A stretch of 64,000 nucleotides of DNA, taken from positions 903,589-967,588 of the forward strand of contig CATLOR010000001.1 in NCBI GenBank assembly GCA_950054255.1, written 5' to 3'. The DNA comes from an uncultured Rickettsiales bacterium (GTDB taxonomy: Bacteria > Pseudomonadota > Alphaproteobacteria > Micavibrionales > GCA-2720935). Both the position numbers and the translations under genes were made by a program. The notes beneath the pieces were generated by a model. The model ran no database searches. It was given only the letters and a program-made list of their open reading frames with translations, and was not told the origin of the DNA. This document shows, one piece after another, positions 8,081-17,104 of this stretch (positions are counted from its first letter, which is position 1; each line of letters opens with the position of its first letter).

Positions 8081-9361
8081 TTAGTCTGCTTTTTTCTTCT
8101 TTGTCTTTTTTTCTTTTTTCTTGCCGTTATCATCGCTTAAGACATAGATAGGGTCTTTTTTGCCTCTGATCACATCTTCTGTGATGACGACTTGTGTGAT
8201 ATCTGCGCGACCAGGAATTTCATACATGCTATCCATAAGAAGATTTTCCATGATAGAACGTAGACCACGAGCACCAGTTTTTCTTTCAATAGCGAGCTGG
8301 GCAATAGCTTCTAGCGCACCATCTTCGAATACAAGCTCTGTGTCTTCCATGTCAAACAGCTTTTTATATTGTTTTACAAGCGCGTTCTTTGGTTCTGTTA
8401 AAATCTCAACGAGAGCAGGAATATCCAAATCAGAAAGTGTTGCGATCAGTGGTAGACGACCAATAAATTCTGGTATTAAACCATATTTCACCAAATCTTC
8501 TGGTTCAACTTGTAGGAATAATTCACCTACGCGGCGATCATCAGGGTCTTTTACGTCAGCACCAAACCCAATTGTTTTACCAGTACCGCGATCAGAAATA
8601 ATTTTTTCTAATCCAGCAAACGCACCACCACAAACGAAGAGAATGTTTGATGTGTCTACTTGCAAGAATTCTTGTTGTGGGTGCTTGCGTCCGCCTTGAG
8701 GTGGGACAGAAGCAACTGTTCCTTCCATCAATTTGAGAAGCGCCTGTTGCACACCTTCACCTGATACGTCACGTGTAATTGACGGGTTATCTGATTTACG
8801 GCTGATTTTATCGATCTCGTCAATATAAACAATACCGCGCTCAGCTTTTTCAACATTATAGTCAGAAGCTTGCAGAAGTTTTAACACAATGTTTTCAACA
8901 TCTTCACCAACATACCCCGCTTCGGTTAATGTTGTTGCATCGGCAACTGTGAAAGGAACGTCAATAATACGAGCAAGTGTAGAAGCAAGAAGTGTCTTAC
9001 CAGTACCTGTTGGACCGATAATCAAGATATTTGATTTTTGAAGTTCAATATCCTCGCCGCTATGTTGAGCATGTTCTAAACGTTTGTAGTGGTTATGGAC
9101 AGCAACAGATAAAACGCGCTTCGCGATATCTTGACCGATCACATATTGATCTAAGAATTCTTTGATTTCCAAAGGTGTCGGAATACCATCGCCTGTACGC
9201 TTAACAGAATCTTTGTCTTCTTCTTTAATAATGTCGTTACATAGCTCTACGCATTCATTACAAATAAAGACGTTAGGACCAGCAATCAGTTTTTTCACCT
9301 CATGTTGGCTTTTGCCACAAAAAGAGCAGTATAAGGTATTTTTTTCTGTGTCTTTGCTCAT
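8081..9361 (-). CDS. clpX: ATP-dependent Clp protease ATP-binding subunit ClpX
   Basis: AAA+ unfoldase that delivers substrates to ClpP in the cytoplasm. 426 residues, the usual length. The N-terminal zinc-binding domain has C12, C15, C34 and C37. Walker A GPTGTGKT is at 116-123 and Walker B VYIDEID near 181-187; the GYVGEDVE loop, sensor regions and the GARGLRS sensor-2 motif follow. The C-terminus is an unusually Lys-rich tail. AGGAG lies 12 bases before the ATG. Unlike most proteobacteria, clpP and lon are not adjacent here; upstream is divergent sufE. Confidence 0.98.
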   Translation of the reverse strand: MSKDTEKNTLYCSFCGKSQHEVKKLIAGPNVFICNECVELCNDIIKEEDKDSVKRTGDGIPTPLEIKEFLDQYVIGQDIAKRVLSVAVHNHYKRLEHAQHSGEDIELQKSNILIIGPTGTGKTLLASTLARIIDVPFTVADATTLTEAGYVGEDVENIVLKLLQASDYNVEKAERGIVYIDEIDKISRKSDNPSITRDVSGEGVQQALLKLMEGTVASVPPQGGRKHPQQEFLQVDTSNILFVCGGAFAGLEKIISDRGTGKTIGFGADVKDPDDRRVGELFLQVEPEDLVKYGLIPEFIGRLPLIATLSDLDIPALVEILTEPKNALVKQYKKLFDMEDTELVFEDGALEAIAQLAIERKTGARGLRSIMENLLMDSMYEIPGRADITQVVITEDVIRGKKDPIYVLSDDNGKKKEKKTKKKKAD

Positions 9362-9507
9362 GTCCGTTTAGATCTCCTAACAAGGATAGTTATTTATTTG
9401 AATATCTTTTTACAGCATACAAGAATCTGTGTTAATAGAATATTACTCACGAATTAAGCACTTGCCAAGAGCTAAAGCAAGACTTTTTAGGTAAAAAGGA
9501 TAGAAAA

Positions 9508-9918
9508 ATGAGTGATATGTCATGTGAAGAGCTGTTGGAAACTTTTTCTTTGCTTACAGATTGGGAAGAACGCTATCAAATTGTTATTGATTTGGGACAA
9601 GAGCTACCGCCCATGGATGAGGCCTTGAAAAATGAAAAAACACGGGTTTTAGGTTGTACGAGCCGTGTATGGCTTTCTCCTGATCGCTCAGACCCTTCAG
9701 TTTTTTGTTTTTATGGGGATAGCGATGCACATATCGTGCGAGGGTTAATAGCAATCTTACGTATTGCTTATTGTGGACGTAGCCCGAGCGAGGCAGCCCT
9801 TTTTGATATTGAAGATTTCTTTACAAAGTTAGAATTACAAGACCATTTAAGCCCGAACCGAAGGAACGGTTTTTTCTCTATGGTTGAACGCATTAAGGCC
9901 TTGGCGCTGAGTTGGTGA
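9508..9918 (+). CDS. sufE: SufE-family cysteine desulfuration protein
   Basis: 136 residues. Sulfur acceptor that takes persulfide from the SufS cysteine desulfurase and passes it to the SufBCD scaffold in iron-sulfur cluster assembly. The active-site cysteine is C50 in VLGCTSRVW, preceded by the family segment DWEERYQIVIDLGQELPP. The C-terminal helices with GRSPSEAALFDI fit the family. AAAAGGA precedes the ATG. No other suf genes are in the window; the gene is divergent from clpX, and a small unknown gene follows after 69 bases. Confidence 0.92.
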   Translation: MSDMSCEELLETFSLLTDWEERYQIVIDLGQELPPMDEALKNEKTRVLGCTSRVWLSPDRSDPSVFCFYGDSDAHIVRGLIAILRIAYCGRSPSEAALFDIEDFFTKLELQDHLSPNRRNGFFSMVERIKALALSW

Positions 9919-9987
9919 TTTCGTTTTGACATAACAAGCGATAAATAGTAGATTTTTTTCTCGTTATAAAAATTGAGGAGTTTTTAA

Positions 9988-10182
9988 ATGCCAAGACAAT
10001 TGATCCAAGAAGAAAATGCAACGATTGAGAAATCTTTTAATGAAGCACAGGCAGAATGGCGTAAGAATAATTTTGATGTTTTAAAAGAGGTAACACTCTC
10101 AACATTGGAACATGTAGAGAGCGGAGCTTATCCTGTTCGCTTTAAAGAAATGAAGATCCCTAAAATGCAGGCTTGTATTTAG
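9988..10182 (+). CDS. Small unknown soluble protein (64 aa)
   Basis: 64 residues, charged and mostly helical (NEAQAEWRKNNFDVLKEVTLSTLEHVESG), with no membrane segment. An excellent GAGGAG stands ten bases before the ATG, which is the main reason to accept it as a gene. It follows sufE on the same strand and ends three bases before the end of convergent hisS. I do not recognise a family. Confidence 0.6.
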   Translation: MPRQLIQEENATIEKSFNEAQAEWRKNNFDVLKEVTLSTLEHVESGAYPVRFKEMKIPKMQACI

Positions 10183-10185
10183 GCG

Positions 10186-11574
10186 TTATTTTCCTGTCCA
10201 GTCGCTTGCATCTGCAGGGAGCTGCTCGCCTGTTTTCATGTTTTTTACAGATTGAGATTTTGGATTATCAAAATCAAATAACCAGATGAAAGGAATACCT
10301 TTTTTGTCGGCGTAGGCGATCTGTTTTTTCATTTTTGTGGCGCTGTGATACATATCAACTTTAAAGCCACGATCCCGTAAGGTTTTACAAATTTCCATGA
10401 CGTAAGGGCGTTGCTCTTCACTCGGCAATGTGACCATGACATCCGCAGGTGAGCTTGGTGCATTTTCAAAATGACCGTCTTTTAAAAGTTTTGAGAAAAG
10501 ACGTGTGAACCCGATAGAGATCCCAACGCCAGGAAGTTTCTTATTGATGTAAGAACTTGCTAAATCATCATAACGTCCCCCAGAACAAATTGAGCCATAT
10601 TCAGGGGCGTCGATAAATAAGGTTTCATAAACGGTACCAGTATAATAATCAAAACCGCGGGCGATGGAAAGGTCTGCGATAATATTTGCTTGCGGTAATT
10701 GCTGCATTACAAATTTAAGTTCTTCTAGTCCTTCACGAAGTGTTGCTGCGTCATGTTCTAAATGATCGGTGTATGGCGCATCAGAATACGGGATTTCCGA
10801 GTGAGGCACATCACTTTGTAAGAGCCCCTCAGGTAAAAGGGCGAGTACTTTTTCGACAAAACTATCATCAGGTGTTTTTATTGTCGCGAGTGCAAGGGCT
10901 TGCTCTGCTTTTTCCTCTGATAGTCCTAAGTCTTCAACGAGTTGTTTTTTTACACCGTCATGGCCTATTTTATCAAACTTATCAAGGAGGCGAATGGCTG
11001 ATACAATATCTTTGACGCCGATGACTTCTAGATACCCATTTAAAATTTTACGGTTATTAAGGCGAATTTCAAAATCACCGATATTGAGGGATGTTAAAAT
11101 CTCGTGCACGATTGCGGGCATTTCTGCGTCAAAGTGGATGGGGAGATTATCAACATGGATCACGTCGATATCACATTGATAAAATTCTCTAAAACGACCT
11201 TCTTGAGGGCGCTCGCCGCGCCAAACACGTTGCATCTGATAGCGCTTAAACGGGAATGTTAGGTCGTTAAAGTTTTGCGCCACATAACGTGCGAATGGAA
11301 CAGTTTGATCAAAGTGGAGGGCTAGGCGCGCATCGCTTTTGTCTTTTTCATCAGCGTGCAGGCGCGTTAATGTGTAAATTTCTTTATCAACATCTCCTTT
11401 AGCGGTTAAGACATCGAGCTCTTCTACAGAAGGGGTTTCTATGTTGCAAAATCCATAGCTTTCAAACACGTTACGTATTTTATCCATCCATTGCTGTTCA
11501 ATAAAACGAACTTCTGGCAACCATTCAGGAAAGCCACTAATTGCATTTGGTTTGTAAAGCTTCTTGTTTGACAT
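10186..11574 (-). CDS. hisS: Histidine--tRNA ligase
   Basis: 462-residue class II synthetase charging tRNA-His. Motif 2 reads RVWRGERPQEGRFREFYQCD (about 117-136), the histidine-A motif appears as ARGFDYYTGTVYE, and motif 3 as SGGRYDDL plus GVGISIGFTRL; the C-terminal anticodon-binding domain starts near residue 370. The Gln in the ERPQ loop, associated in E. coli HisRS with recognition of the extra G-1 of tRNA-His, is present. It is divergent from purA with 96 bases between. Confidence 0.97.
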   Translation of the reverse strand: MSNKKLYKPNAISGFPEWLPEVRFIEQQWMDKIRNVFESYGFCNIETPSVEELDVLTAKGDVDKEIYTLTRLHADEKDKSDARLALHFDQTVPFARYVAQNFNDLTFPFKRYQMQRVWRGERPQEGRFREFYQCDIDVIHVDNLPIHFDAEMPAIVHEILTSLNIGDFEIRLNNRKILNGYLEVIGVKDIVSAIRLLDKFDKIGHDGVKKQLVEDLGLSEEKAEQALALATIKTPDDSFVEKVLALLPEGLLQSDVPHSEIPYSDAPYTDHLEHDAATLREGLEELKFVMQQLPQANIIADLSIARGFDYYTGTVYETLFIDAPEYGSICSGGRYDDLASSYINKKLPGVGISIGFTRLFSKLLKDGHFENAPSSPADVMVTLPSEEQRPYVMEICKTLRDRGFKVDMYHSATKMKKQIAYADKKGIPFIWLFDFDNPKSQSVKNMKTGEQLPADASDWTGK

Positions 11575-11670
11575 GGACGACTCTGTTACTTTCTATACGT
11601 AAGACTTCTTAAAAATTTTCTTACGCACAAAATACGGTAATTTTAACTCTAAAGCAAAGGTTTTTCGGGT

Positions 11671-12963
11671 ATGAGTAGTGTTGTTGTTGTTGGTTCTCAA
11701 TGGGGTGATGAAGGAAAAGGAAAAGTTGTCGATTGGCTCTCATCTAAAGCTGATATCGTCGTTCGCTTTCAGGGCGGGCATAATGCGGGACACACGCTTG
11801 TTGTTGGTGACACCGTTTATAAATTAAGTCTACTCCCCTCAGGGATTGTGCGTGAGGGTACGATGTCTGTGATCGGGAGCGGCGTTGTTTTAGAGCCGAA
11901 AGCGCTTTTTGATGAAATTGATCGGATCTCAGAACAAGGCGTTCAAATTTCTCCTGAAAATTTAATGATTGCAGAAAATACACCGCTTATTCTTCCGATC
12001 CATGCGCATTTGGATAGAATATTAGAAGAGGCTAAAGGGAAAAACAAAATCGGGACAACCGGTAAAGGAATTGGTCCTGCTTATGTTGATAAGGTAGCGC
12101 GCCGCTCTTTACGTGTGGGGGATTTATCAGATGATGAATTGGTAAAACACAAAATCGAAGATATTTTATTCTTCCACAATGCTTTGCTTCGAGGTTTTGG
12201 CGTTGAGGAGTATAAATTTGAAGATTTATATGACTATGTGATGAGCTATGCTGAACGCTTGAGTGAGCATGCAGGGGTTGTTTGGAAATATTTAGATGAT
12301 GCTAAAAAAGCAGGTAAGAAAATATTGTTTGAAGGCGCGCAAGGAACGCTTCTTGATATTGATCATGGTACATATCCATTTGTAACCTCGTCAAATACAA
12401 TTGCGCCTCAAGCGGCGATTGGCTCAGGTGTTGGTGCTAAAAACTTAAATCACGTTTTAGGAATTACAAAAGCCTATACAACCCGTGTTGGTGAAGGGCC
12501 TTTTCCAACAGAGCAGCAAAACAATATTGGTGAAGGCTTAGGCGAGCGTGGCCATGAATTTGGAACAGTGACAGGGCGTAAACGCCGTTGCGGTTGGTTT
12601 GATGCTGTTCTTGTGCGTCAAGCGATTAAGGTGTCAGGTATTGATGGTATTGCTTTAATGAAGTTAGATGTTTTAGACGGGATGGAAGAACTTAAAATCT
12701 GTACAGGCTATAAATTAGATGGCAAAGAGGTTGATTATTTGCCCGCAAATAAACAAGATCAAGCACGCGTTGAGCCTATTTATGAAAGTATGAAAGGCTG
12801 GTCTGGAAAGACATATGGCGTTCGTAATTTTGAAGAATTACCCCAAGAGGCAAGGGATTATATCAGTCGTTTAGAGGCTTTAATTGAGGTTAAAGTAAAT
12901 TTACTCTCTACTTCTCCAGAAAGAGATGATACAATGTTGCTTCATGACCCTTTCGCGGCATAA
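11671..12963 (+). CDS. purA: Adenylosuccinate synthetase
   Basis: 430 residues. GTP-dependent condensation of IMP with aspartate, the first committed step to AMP. The P-loop [11 protein letters not shown] is at 8-18, followed by [10 protein letters not shown]; later landmarks are [35 protein letters not shown] in two pieces, and the [13 protein letters not shown] loop. Start at the ATG at 11671 is standard for the family. The downstream pseudokinase gene begins 49 bases later on the same strand and may be co-transcribed. Confidence 0.98.
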   Translation: MSSVVVVGSQWGDEGKGKVVDWLSSKADIVVRFQGGHNAGHTLVVGDTVYKLSLLPSGIVREGTMSVIGSGVVLEPKALFDEIDRISEQGVQISPENLMIAENTPLILPIHAHLDRILEEAKGKNKIGTTGKGIGPAYVDKVARRSLRVGDLSDDELVKHKIEDILFFHNALLRGFGVEEYKFEDLYDYVMSYAERLSEHAGVVWKYLDDAKKAGKKILFEGAQGTLLDIDHGTYPFVTSSNTIAPQAAIGSGVGAKNLNHVLGITKAYTTRVGEGPFPTEQQNNIGEGLGERGHEFGTVTGRKRRCGWFDAVLVRQAIKVSGIDGIALMKLDVLDGMEELKICTGYKLDGKEVDYLPANKQDQARVEPIYESMKGWSGKTYGVRNFEELPQEARDYISRLEALIEVKVNLLSTSPERDDTMLLHDPFAA

Positions 12964-13012
12964 TTCTAATGTCGCGAGATTTTCAATGTTTGTCTAAGCA
13001 GGATCTATTCTC

Positions 13013-15160
13013 GTGGCAGAAAAAAAAGAACAAAATAATACGAAGGACAAAAAAGAAGACGATATTGAGTTAAACCTTAATATCGAGGACTTGGCTAAGT
13101 CTGCTTTGGATAAAAAGCATGAAAAAGAAGAAGAGGTTGTTAAGGAAGAAGCTAAGAAAGAAAAAATAGAAAAAACGATTGTTACGCTTCGCGGTCGTTA
13201 CGAAGTGTTCGTTTATAAGGAAATTAAAGCGCTATCAAACCCTTATGTTAAGGCATATGAAGCAAGAGATAACCAAAATAAAAACAGACGTTTTGTGTGT
13301 TTTGTCTGTGCAAATGAACTTCCTCCAAGGCGCCGTCTATTAAAAACGTACCAAAGTGTGACGCATAAATGTGTGCCAGGTTTAGTTGCGCATGGATTCT
13401 TGAAATGGGGCGCCGAGAAAATAGAGGAGCGATATGTCCTTATTTTTGAGAATGTGTTTGGTGCTCAATTTATGTCACACATTAACACGCCTATACAAGC
13501 AATGACATCGGATGAGCTGGCAAGTAATATCATTAAGCCAATGTATGAATTGCTTACAAGCTATGCAGAAAAAGGGTTGGTTCACGGCGCTATCAGACCA
13601 ACAAATTTATTTCAAAATCAGCTAGATCAAGGTAAAACCTTTGTGATTAATCCGTGTTTAGCTTTACCATTAGGGTATGATGAGCATGTTTTATTTGAGC
13701 CTATTGAGCTTGCCATGGCTGAGCCAGATGGTAAAGGAATGGGGCATATTCAAAATGATCTATATGCTTTAGGCGTGACGTTGGCGATCCTTATGGTTGG
13801 GCGCAACCCTGTTGAAGGATTATCCGTTAATGAAATTATAGAGGGTAAATTGCGTTATGGTACTTTCTCTCTCCTCTTAGGCCAGCAAAGAATTTCTGGA
13901 GCAATTAACGAAGTTCTTCGTGGGCTTCTTGTTGATAATATTCATGAAAGATGGGATTTAAGCGATCTACAAAAATGGTGTGATGGCTCAAGACAAACGC
14001 CGCGCCAAACATCACCAGAGCCAAAAGCGGAGCGGTCTTTTGAATTTATGAAGAAGCACTATACAAGTTTAAGGCTTTTGGCACGCGATCTGGCAAAAAA
14101 TCCTAGCGAAGCATTCAAAGTGATTAAAGATGAATCCTTACATAAATGGTTGGGGCGCACATTAACAGATTTATCCATTGCAGATCGCTATAGAATGGCG
14201 ACAGCACATTTGGCAACAGATGGTGATGATAGCGACGGTATGATGGCGATTGTATCACGTGTTGTAATGGCATTAGACCCTGTTGGTCCCATTCGCTATA
14301 AAGAGCATTCTTTTATGCCCGATTCAATGGGGCAAATGATTAGTACATTGGCGCGTAAAAAAGGCGGCGCTGAAATGTTTGCTTCTATTTTATCAGAAGA
14401 GCTCGTTCCTTTTTGGTTTACGTTGAGCTCAGAAGGAAGTAGTGAGCAAAATGATATTTTAAAATCCTTGAAAAGATGTCAGGAATATCTTCGTAAAAGA
14501 GCTTTTGGAAATGGGATGGAGAGATGTCTTTACTTTTTAAACCGTGATGTTCAGTGCTTAAGCCCACTTTTTGATAAATTTTATGTTTATAATGCGATTG
14601 GTGTGATTGTTGGTTTAGAGCTTGTTGCTAAACGTGATGATAGACCAGAAGAACCTTTTGATAATCATATCGCGGCATATTTAACAGTCCATTTTTCAGG
14701 ATCAAATGAAGGTGATATCCAGCTTCTTGGGTCAACTGATTTAAATATACGCTATCATTCAACATTAACATTATTTGCTTCTATTCAAAATTTTAGTGAG
14801 ATGTCAAATTTGTCAAATTTAGCAGGATGGATGATGACGTTAATGGATCCTGTGATAGAAGCATTTCATAGTAGACAGTTAAGAGATGCGATAAAAAAAG
14901 ATCTTGAAAAGATATCAAGGCAAGGTGATTTGGTTGCTATGTTACGTCATATAAGCAATACAAATTTAATGAAAGAAGATGTGTTAGGCTTTAGTAAAGC
15001 CCAGCTAACATTTATGAAGCTAGAGAAAGAGAAAAAAGTTTTAAATATGAAGATTCAACATCCTGAAATGGGGGTTTCTGAGGGAAGACAGGTTTCTGCG
15101 CTGATCTCATTCATTCTGGCAACAGTTTCTTTTATTGTGTTTATGACGATGATCTATTAA
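13013..15160 (+). CDS. Predicted tail-anchored pseudokinase
   Basis: 715 residues from a GTG start. Residues 1-55 are a highly charged, disordered leader. Residues 60-335 follow a Ser/Thr-kinase-like layout: hinge-like YVLIFENVFGAQF near 141, the catalytic-loop position as VHGAIRPTNLF (190-200), and QNDLYALGVTLAILMVGRNP (247-266) matching the kinase F-helix. The catalytic Asp is replaced by Ala193, the DFG position reads INP, and no glycine loop or VAIK lysine is visible, so catalysis is unlikely. The middle (350-690) is helical and unassigned. One hydrophobic helix at 693-715 ends the protein, giving a tail anchor with a cytoplasmic body. The next gene is a membrane protein, 17 bases away. 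Confidence 0.65.
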   Translation: MAEKKEQNNTKDKKEDDIELNLNIEDLAKSALDKKHEKEEEVVKEEAKKEKIEKTIVTLRGRYEVFVYKEIKALSNPYVKAYEARDNQNKNRRFVCFVCANELPPRRRLLKTYQSVTHKCVPGLVAHGFLKWGAEKIEERYVLIFENVFGAQFMSHINTPIQAMTSDELASNIIKPMYELLTSYAEKGLVHGAIRPTNLFQNQLDQGKTFVINPCLALPLGYDEHVLFEPIELAMAEPDGKGMGHIQNDLYALGVTLAILMVGRNPVEGLSVNEIIEGKLRYGTFSLLLGQQRISGAINEVLRGLLVDNIHERWDLSDLQKWCDGSRQTPRQTSPEPKAERSFEFMKKHYTSLRLLARDLAKNPSEAFKVIKDESLHKWLGRTLTDLSIADRYRMATAHLATDGDDSDGMMAIVSRVVMALDPVGPIRYKEHSFMPDSMGQMISTLARKKGGAEMFASILSEELVPFWFTLSSEGSSEQNDILKSLKRCQEYLRKRAFGNGMERCLYFLNRDVQCLSPLFDKFYVYNAIGVIVGLELVAKRDDRPEEPFDNHIAAYLTVHFSGSNEGDIQLLGSTDLNIRYHSTLTLFASIQNFSEMSNLSNLAGWMMTLMDPVIEAFHSRQLRDAIKKDLEKISRQGDLVAMLRHISNTNLMKEDVLGFSKAQLTFMKLEKEKKVLNMKIQHPEMGVSEGRQVSALISFILATVSFIVFMTMIY

Positions 15161-15177
15161 TTAAAGGTTTTTAAAAG

Positions 15178-15663
15178 ATGGCAGCTAAGAAAACAAAAGC
15201 AGATAACAAAAGTGAACAAGCAGGAAAACCAAAAAAAAGTTTTTTGGTAAGACGTGTTTTGCCCCTTACTTTTATGCTTGTTGCCCTTATTTTTATGCCA
15301 ACTACGATTATAGTTTTGGTAGGGATGCTCCCGACAATTGTTGCATTTTACGTTGATAATGACCGTCGTAAGATGGGTGCGTTTGCAATGTGTTTTATGA
15401 ATTTGGCTCCTGTTATTTCTTATGTGCTTATTCTGTGGCAGCGAAAGCATGATATGGCGAATGCGTTGACACTTTTGATGGATCCTAAAACACTCATCGT
15501 TATATATTTTGGGTGCTTTATTGGTTGGGCATTGAATAAATTTATTCCTCCAATTGTAGGGGAGTTTTTAAGGCGTAGTGCTATGAGGCGTTTAGTGCAA
15601 GTAGAAAAAGAGCAAAAAGAATTGCTGCAAGCTTGGGGCGATGATGTCCGTAAAACGTCTTAA
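15178..15663 (+). CDS. Small multi-spanning membrane protein paired with the pseudokinase
   Basis: 161 residues: a Lys-rich soluble N-terminus (1-25), then two hydrophobic segments close together (about 28-60, with PLTFMLVALIFMPTT and VLVGMLPTIVAFYV), a third (about 68-89) and a fourth (about 105-120), and a charged C-terminal helix (EFLRRSAMRRLVQVEKEQKE). I do not recognise a named family. It lies 17 bases after the pseudokinase gene, so the two are almost certainly one operon and may form a complex in the inner membrane. AAAGGT precedes the ATG weakly. The stop shares the bases TTAA with the convergent gene that follows. Confidence 0.75.
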   Translation: MAAKKTKADNKSEQAGKPKKSFLVRRVLPLTFMLVALIFMPTTIIVLVGMLPTIVAFYVDNDRRKMGAFAMCFMNLAPVISYVLILWQRKHDMANALTLLMDPKTLIVIYFGCFIGWALNKFIPPIVGEFLRRSAMRRLVQVEKEQKELLQAWGDDVRKTS

Positions 15664-15938
15664 TCTTCTATTTTCTCTTTTAGCGTAAAATGAGATATCT
15701 GTTTACCTGTTGATTTACTGATGATGATAATTTCATTTTGATTGGTCAGTAAAATTAATTCATCTTCATTTGCAGACACTGTTTTAATAGAAGTGTTTGG
15801 TAATTCGATTGTTTTTGAAGTGATTTTAGATGTGCTGCTAGAAGAGCTTGTAAAAATTTTGTGAATGATTAAACTGCTGAGCACAACAATAGCAAGTGTC
15901 ATTAATATAATAGCGATTTTAACAAGACGTAACATCAT
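15660..15938 (-). CDS. Small bitopic protein resembling DUF6476
   Basis: 92 residues: one N-terminal membrane helix (MLRLVKIAIILMTLAIVVLSSLIIHKI) followed by a Ser-rich linker and a small beta-rich domain ending in LTNQNEIIIISKSTGKQISHF. Similar short membrane-anchored proteins (DUF6476) lie next to rluD in other alphaproteobacteria, which supports both the gene and the family guess. Its ATG at 15938 overlaps the rluD start codon head to head; ATG 15935 is an alternative start. No ribosome-binding site is visible. Convergent four-base overlap with the preceding gene. Confidence 0.65.
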   Translation of the reverse strand: MMLRLVKIAIILMTLAIVVLSSLIIHKIFTSSSSSTSKITSKTIELPNTSIKTVSANEDELILLTNQNEIIIISKSTGKQISHFTLKEKIED

Positions 15939-16950
15939 GAGTAATACAACCTCCTACAGATTTGAGATTGACGACACTAACGCAAATTTGCGTTTGGATA
16001 AAGCATTAGTTTCTCTTTTGCCAGATATTTCACGCTCTCGTTTGAAGAAAATCTATGAGGAGGGTGGTGTTCACGTCAATCAAGATGGTGCACACCCTCT
16101 TTCGAAAAAGGTTCAAGTCGGTGATGTTATAGATGTAATAGTTGAAGAGGCAAAAGCGATTGATCATATCTTGGCTGAGGACATTCCTCTTGATATTGTA
16201 TATGAAGATAATGACTTATTGGTCATTAATAAGCCAATAGGTTTGGTTGTACATCCTGGCGCGGGGCATCATACAGGCACTTTGGTGAATGCTTTGCTTC
16301 ATCATTGTGGTGATAACTTATCAGGTATTGGCGGTGAAATCCGACCTGGTATCGTTCATCGTTTGGATAAGGATACATCAGGGCTTATGTTGGTTGCTAA
16401 AAATGACATGGCGCATGCGCATCTTTCTAAACAATTAGAAACCCGTAAACTAAGTAGAACCTATACGTGTTTTGTTTGGGGGAATCTAAAAAATAAAGAA
16501 GATTGTATTGAAACTCAGTTAGGGCGTTCAAAAACAAACCGTCAAAAGATGGCTGTTTTGTTTGATGGCGGTAAAGAAGCAATTACAGATTACAGTGTTA
16601 TTAAGAGATATTTTAACATTATTGATGTTGTTGAATGTCGCTTAAGAACTGGTAGAACACATCAAATCCGCGTTCATATGACTCATATTGGCCATAGTTT
16701 ACTTGGAGATCAAACCTATGGGCAAGGTGATGAACGTGCGATTAGGAAAACAAAGCAAATCTTTAGAGATGATGCGTTATATGATCGTTTTCATGAGAAT
16801 GTTAAAAACTTAACAGGGCAAGCCTTGCATGCCCGTAAAATTGGATTTATTCACCCGCGCAGCAAAAAAGAAATGTCGTTTGAAACGGATCTACCACAAG
16901 AGATGCGGCATATTTTAGATATTCTTTCTGAGAATTTTAAAACGCAATAA
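15937..16950 (+). CDS. rluD: 23S rRNA pseudouridine synthase, RluD family
   Basis: 337 residues. An N-terminal S4 RNA-binding domain (about 15-75, LRLDKALVSLLPDISRSRLKK) precedes the RsuA/RluA catalytic domain; the catalytic Asp is D144 in the motif HRLDKDTSGL, and the later RTGRTHQIRVHM motif is intact. These features fit RluD, which makes pseudouridines in helix 69 of 23S rRNA. I start at the ATG at 15937 because the protein then begins as usual; the frame is open upstream to an ATG at 15865, but that part covers the divergent gene. No clear ribosome-binding site is present for the inner start. Confidence 0.93.
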   Translation: MSNTTSYRFEIDDTNANLRLDKALVSLLPDISRSRLKKIYEEGGVHVNQDGAHPLSKKVQVGDVIDVIVEEAKAIDHILAEDIPLDIVYEDNDLLVINKPIGLVVHPGAGHHTGTLVNALLHHCGDNLSGIGGEIRPGIVHRLDKDTSGLMLVAKNDMAHAHLSKQLETRKLSRTYTCFVWGNLKNKEDCIETQLGRSKTNRQKMAVLFDGGKEAITDYSVIKRYFNIIDVVECRLRTGRTHQIRVHMTHIGHSLLGDQTYGQGDERAIRKTKQIFRDDALYDRFHENVKNLTGQALHARKIGFIHPRSKKEMSFETDLPQEMRHILDILSENFKTQ

Positions 16951-17104
16951 GGATCAAAAAAATAAGATTATTTCCTTTTTTGATAAAAGAAGGCAAAAGG
17001 CTTTATGTAACTCATTGTTATCCTGTATAATAATATTATTACAATATAATAAAATTATTGTGCGTCGCAACAATTTGAACAGGATAGGAAAGGACACTTT
17101 AATT

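Noticed and set aside
8160..8699. 179-codon frame antisense to clpX
   Set aside because: Shadow of the clpX coding frame with no independent support.
15865..15936. Upstream start of rluD at 15865
   Set aside because: The extra 24 residues lie over the divergent gene and do not match the RluD N-terminus.
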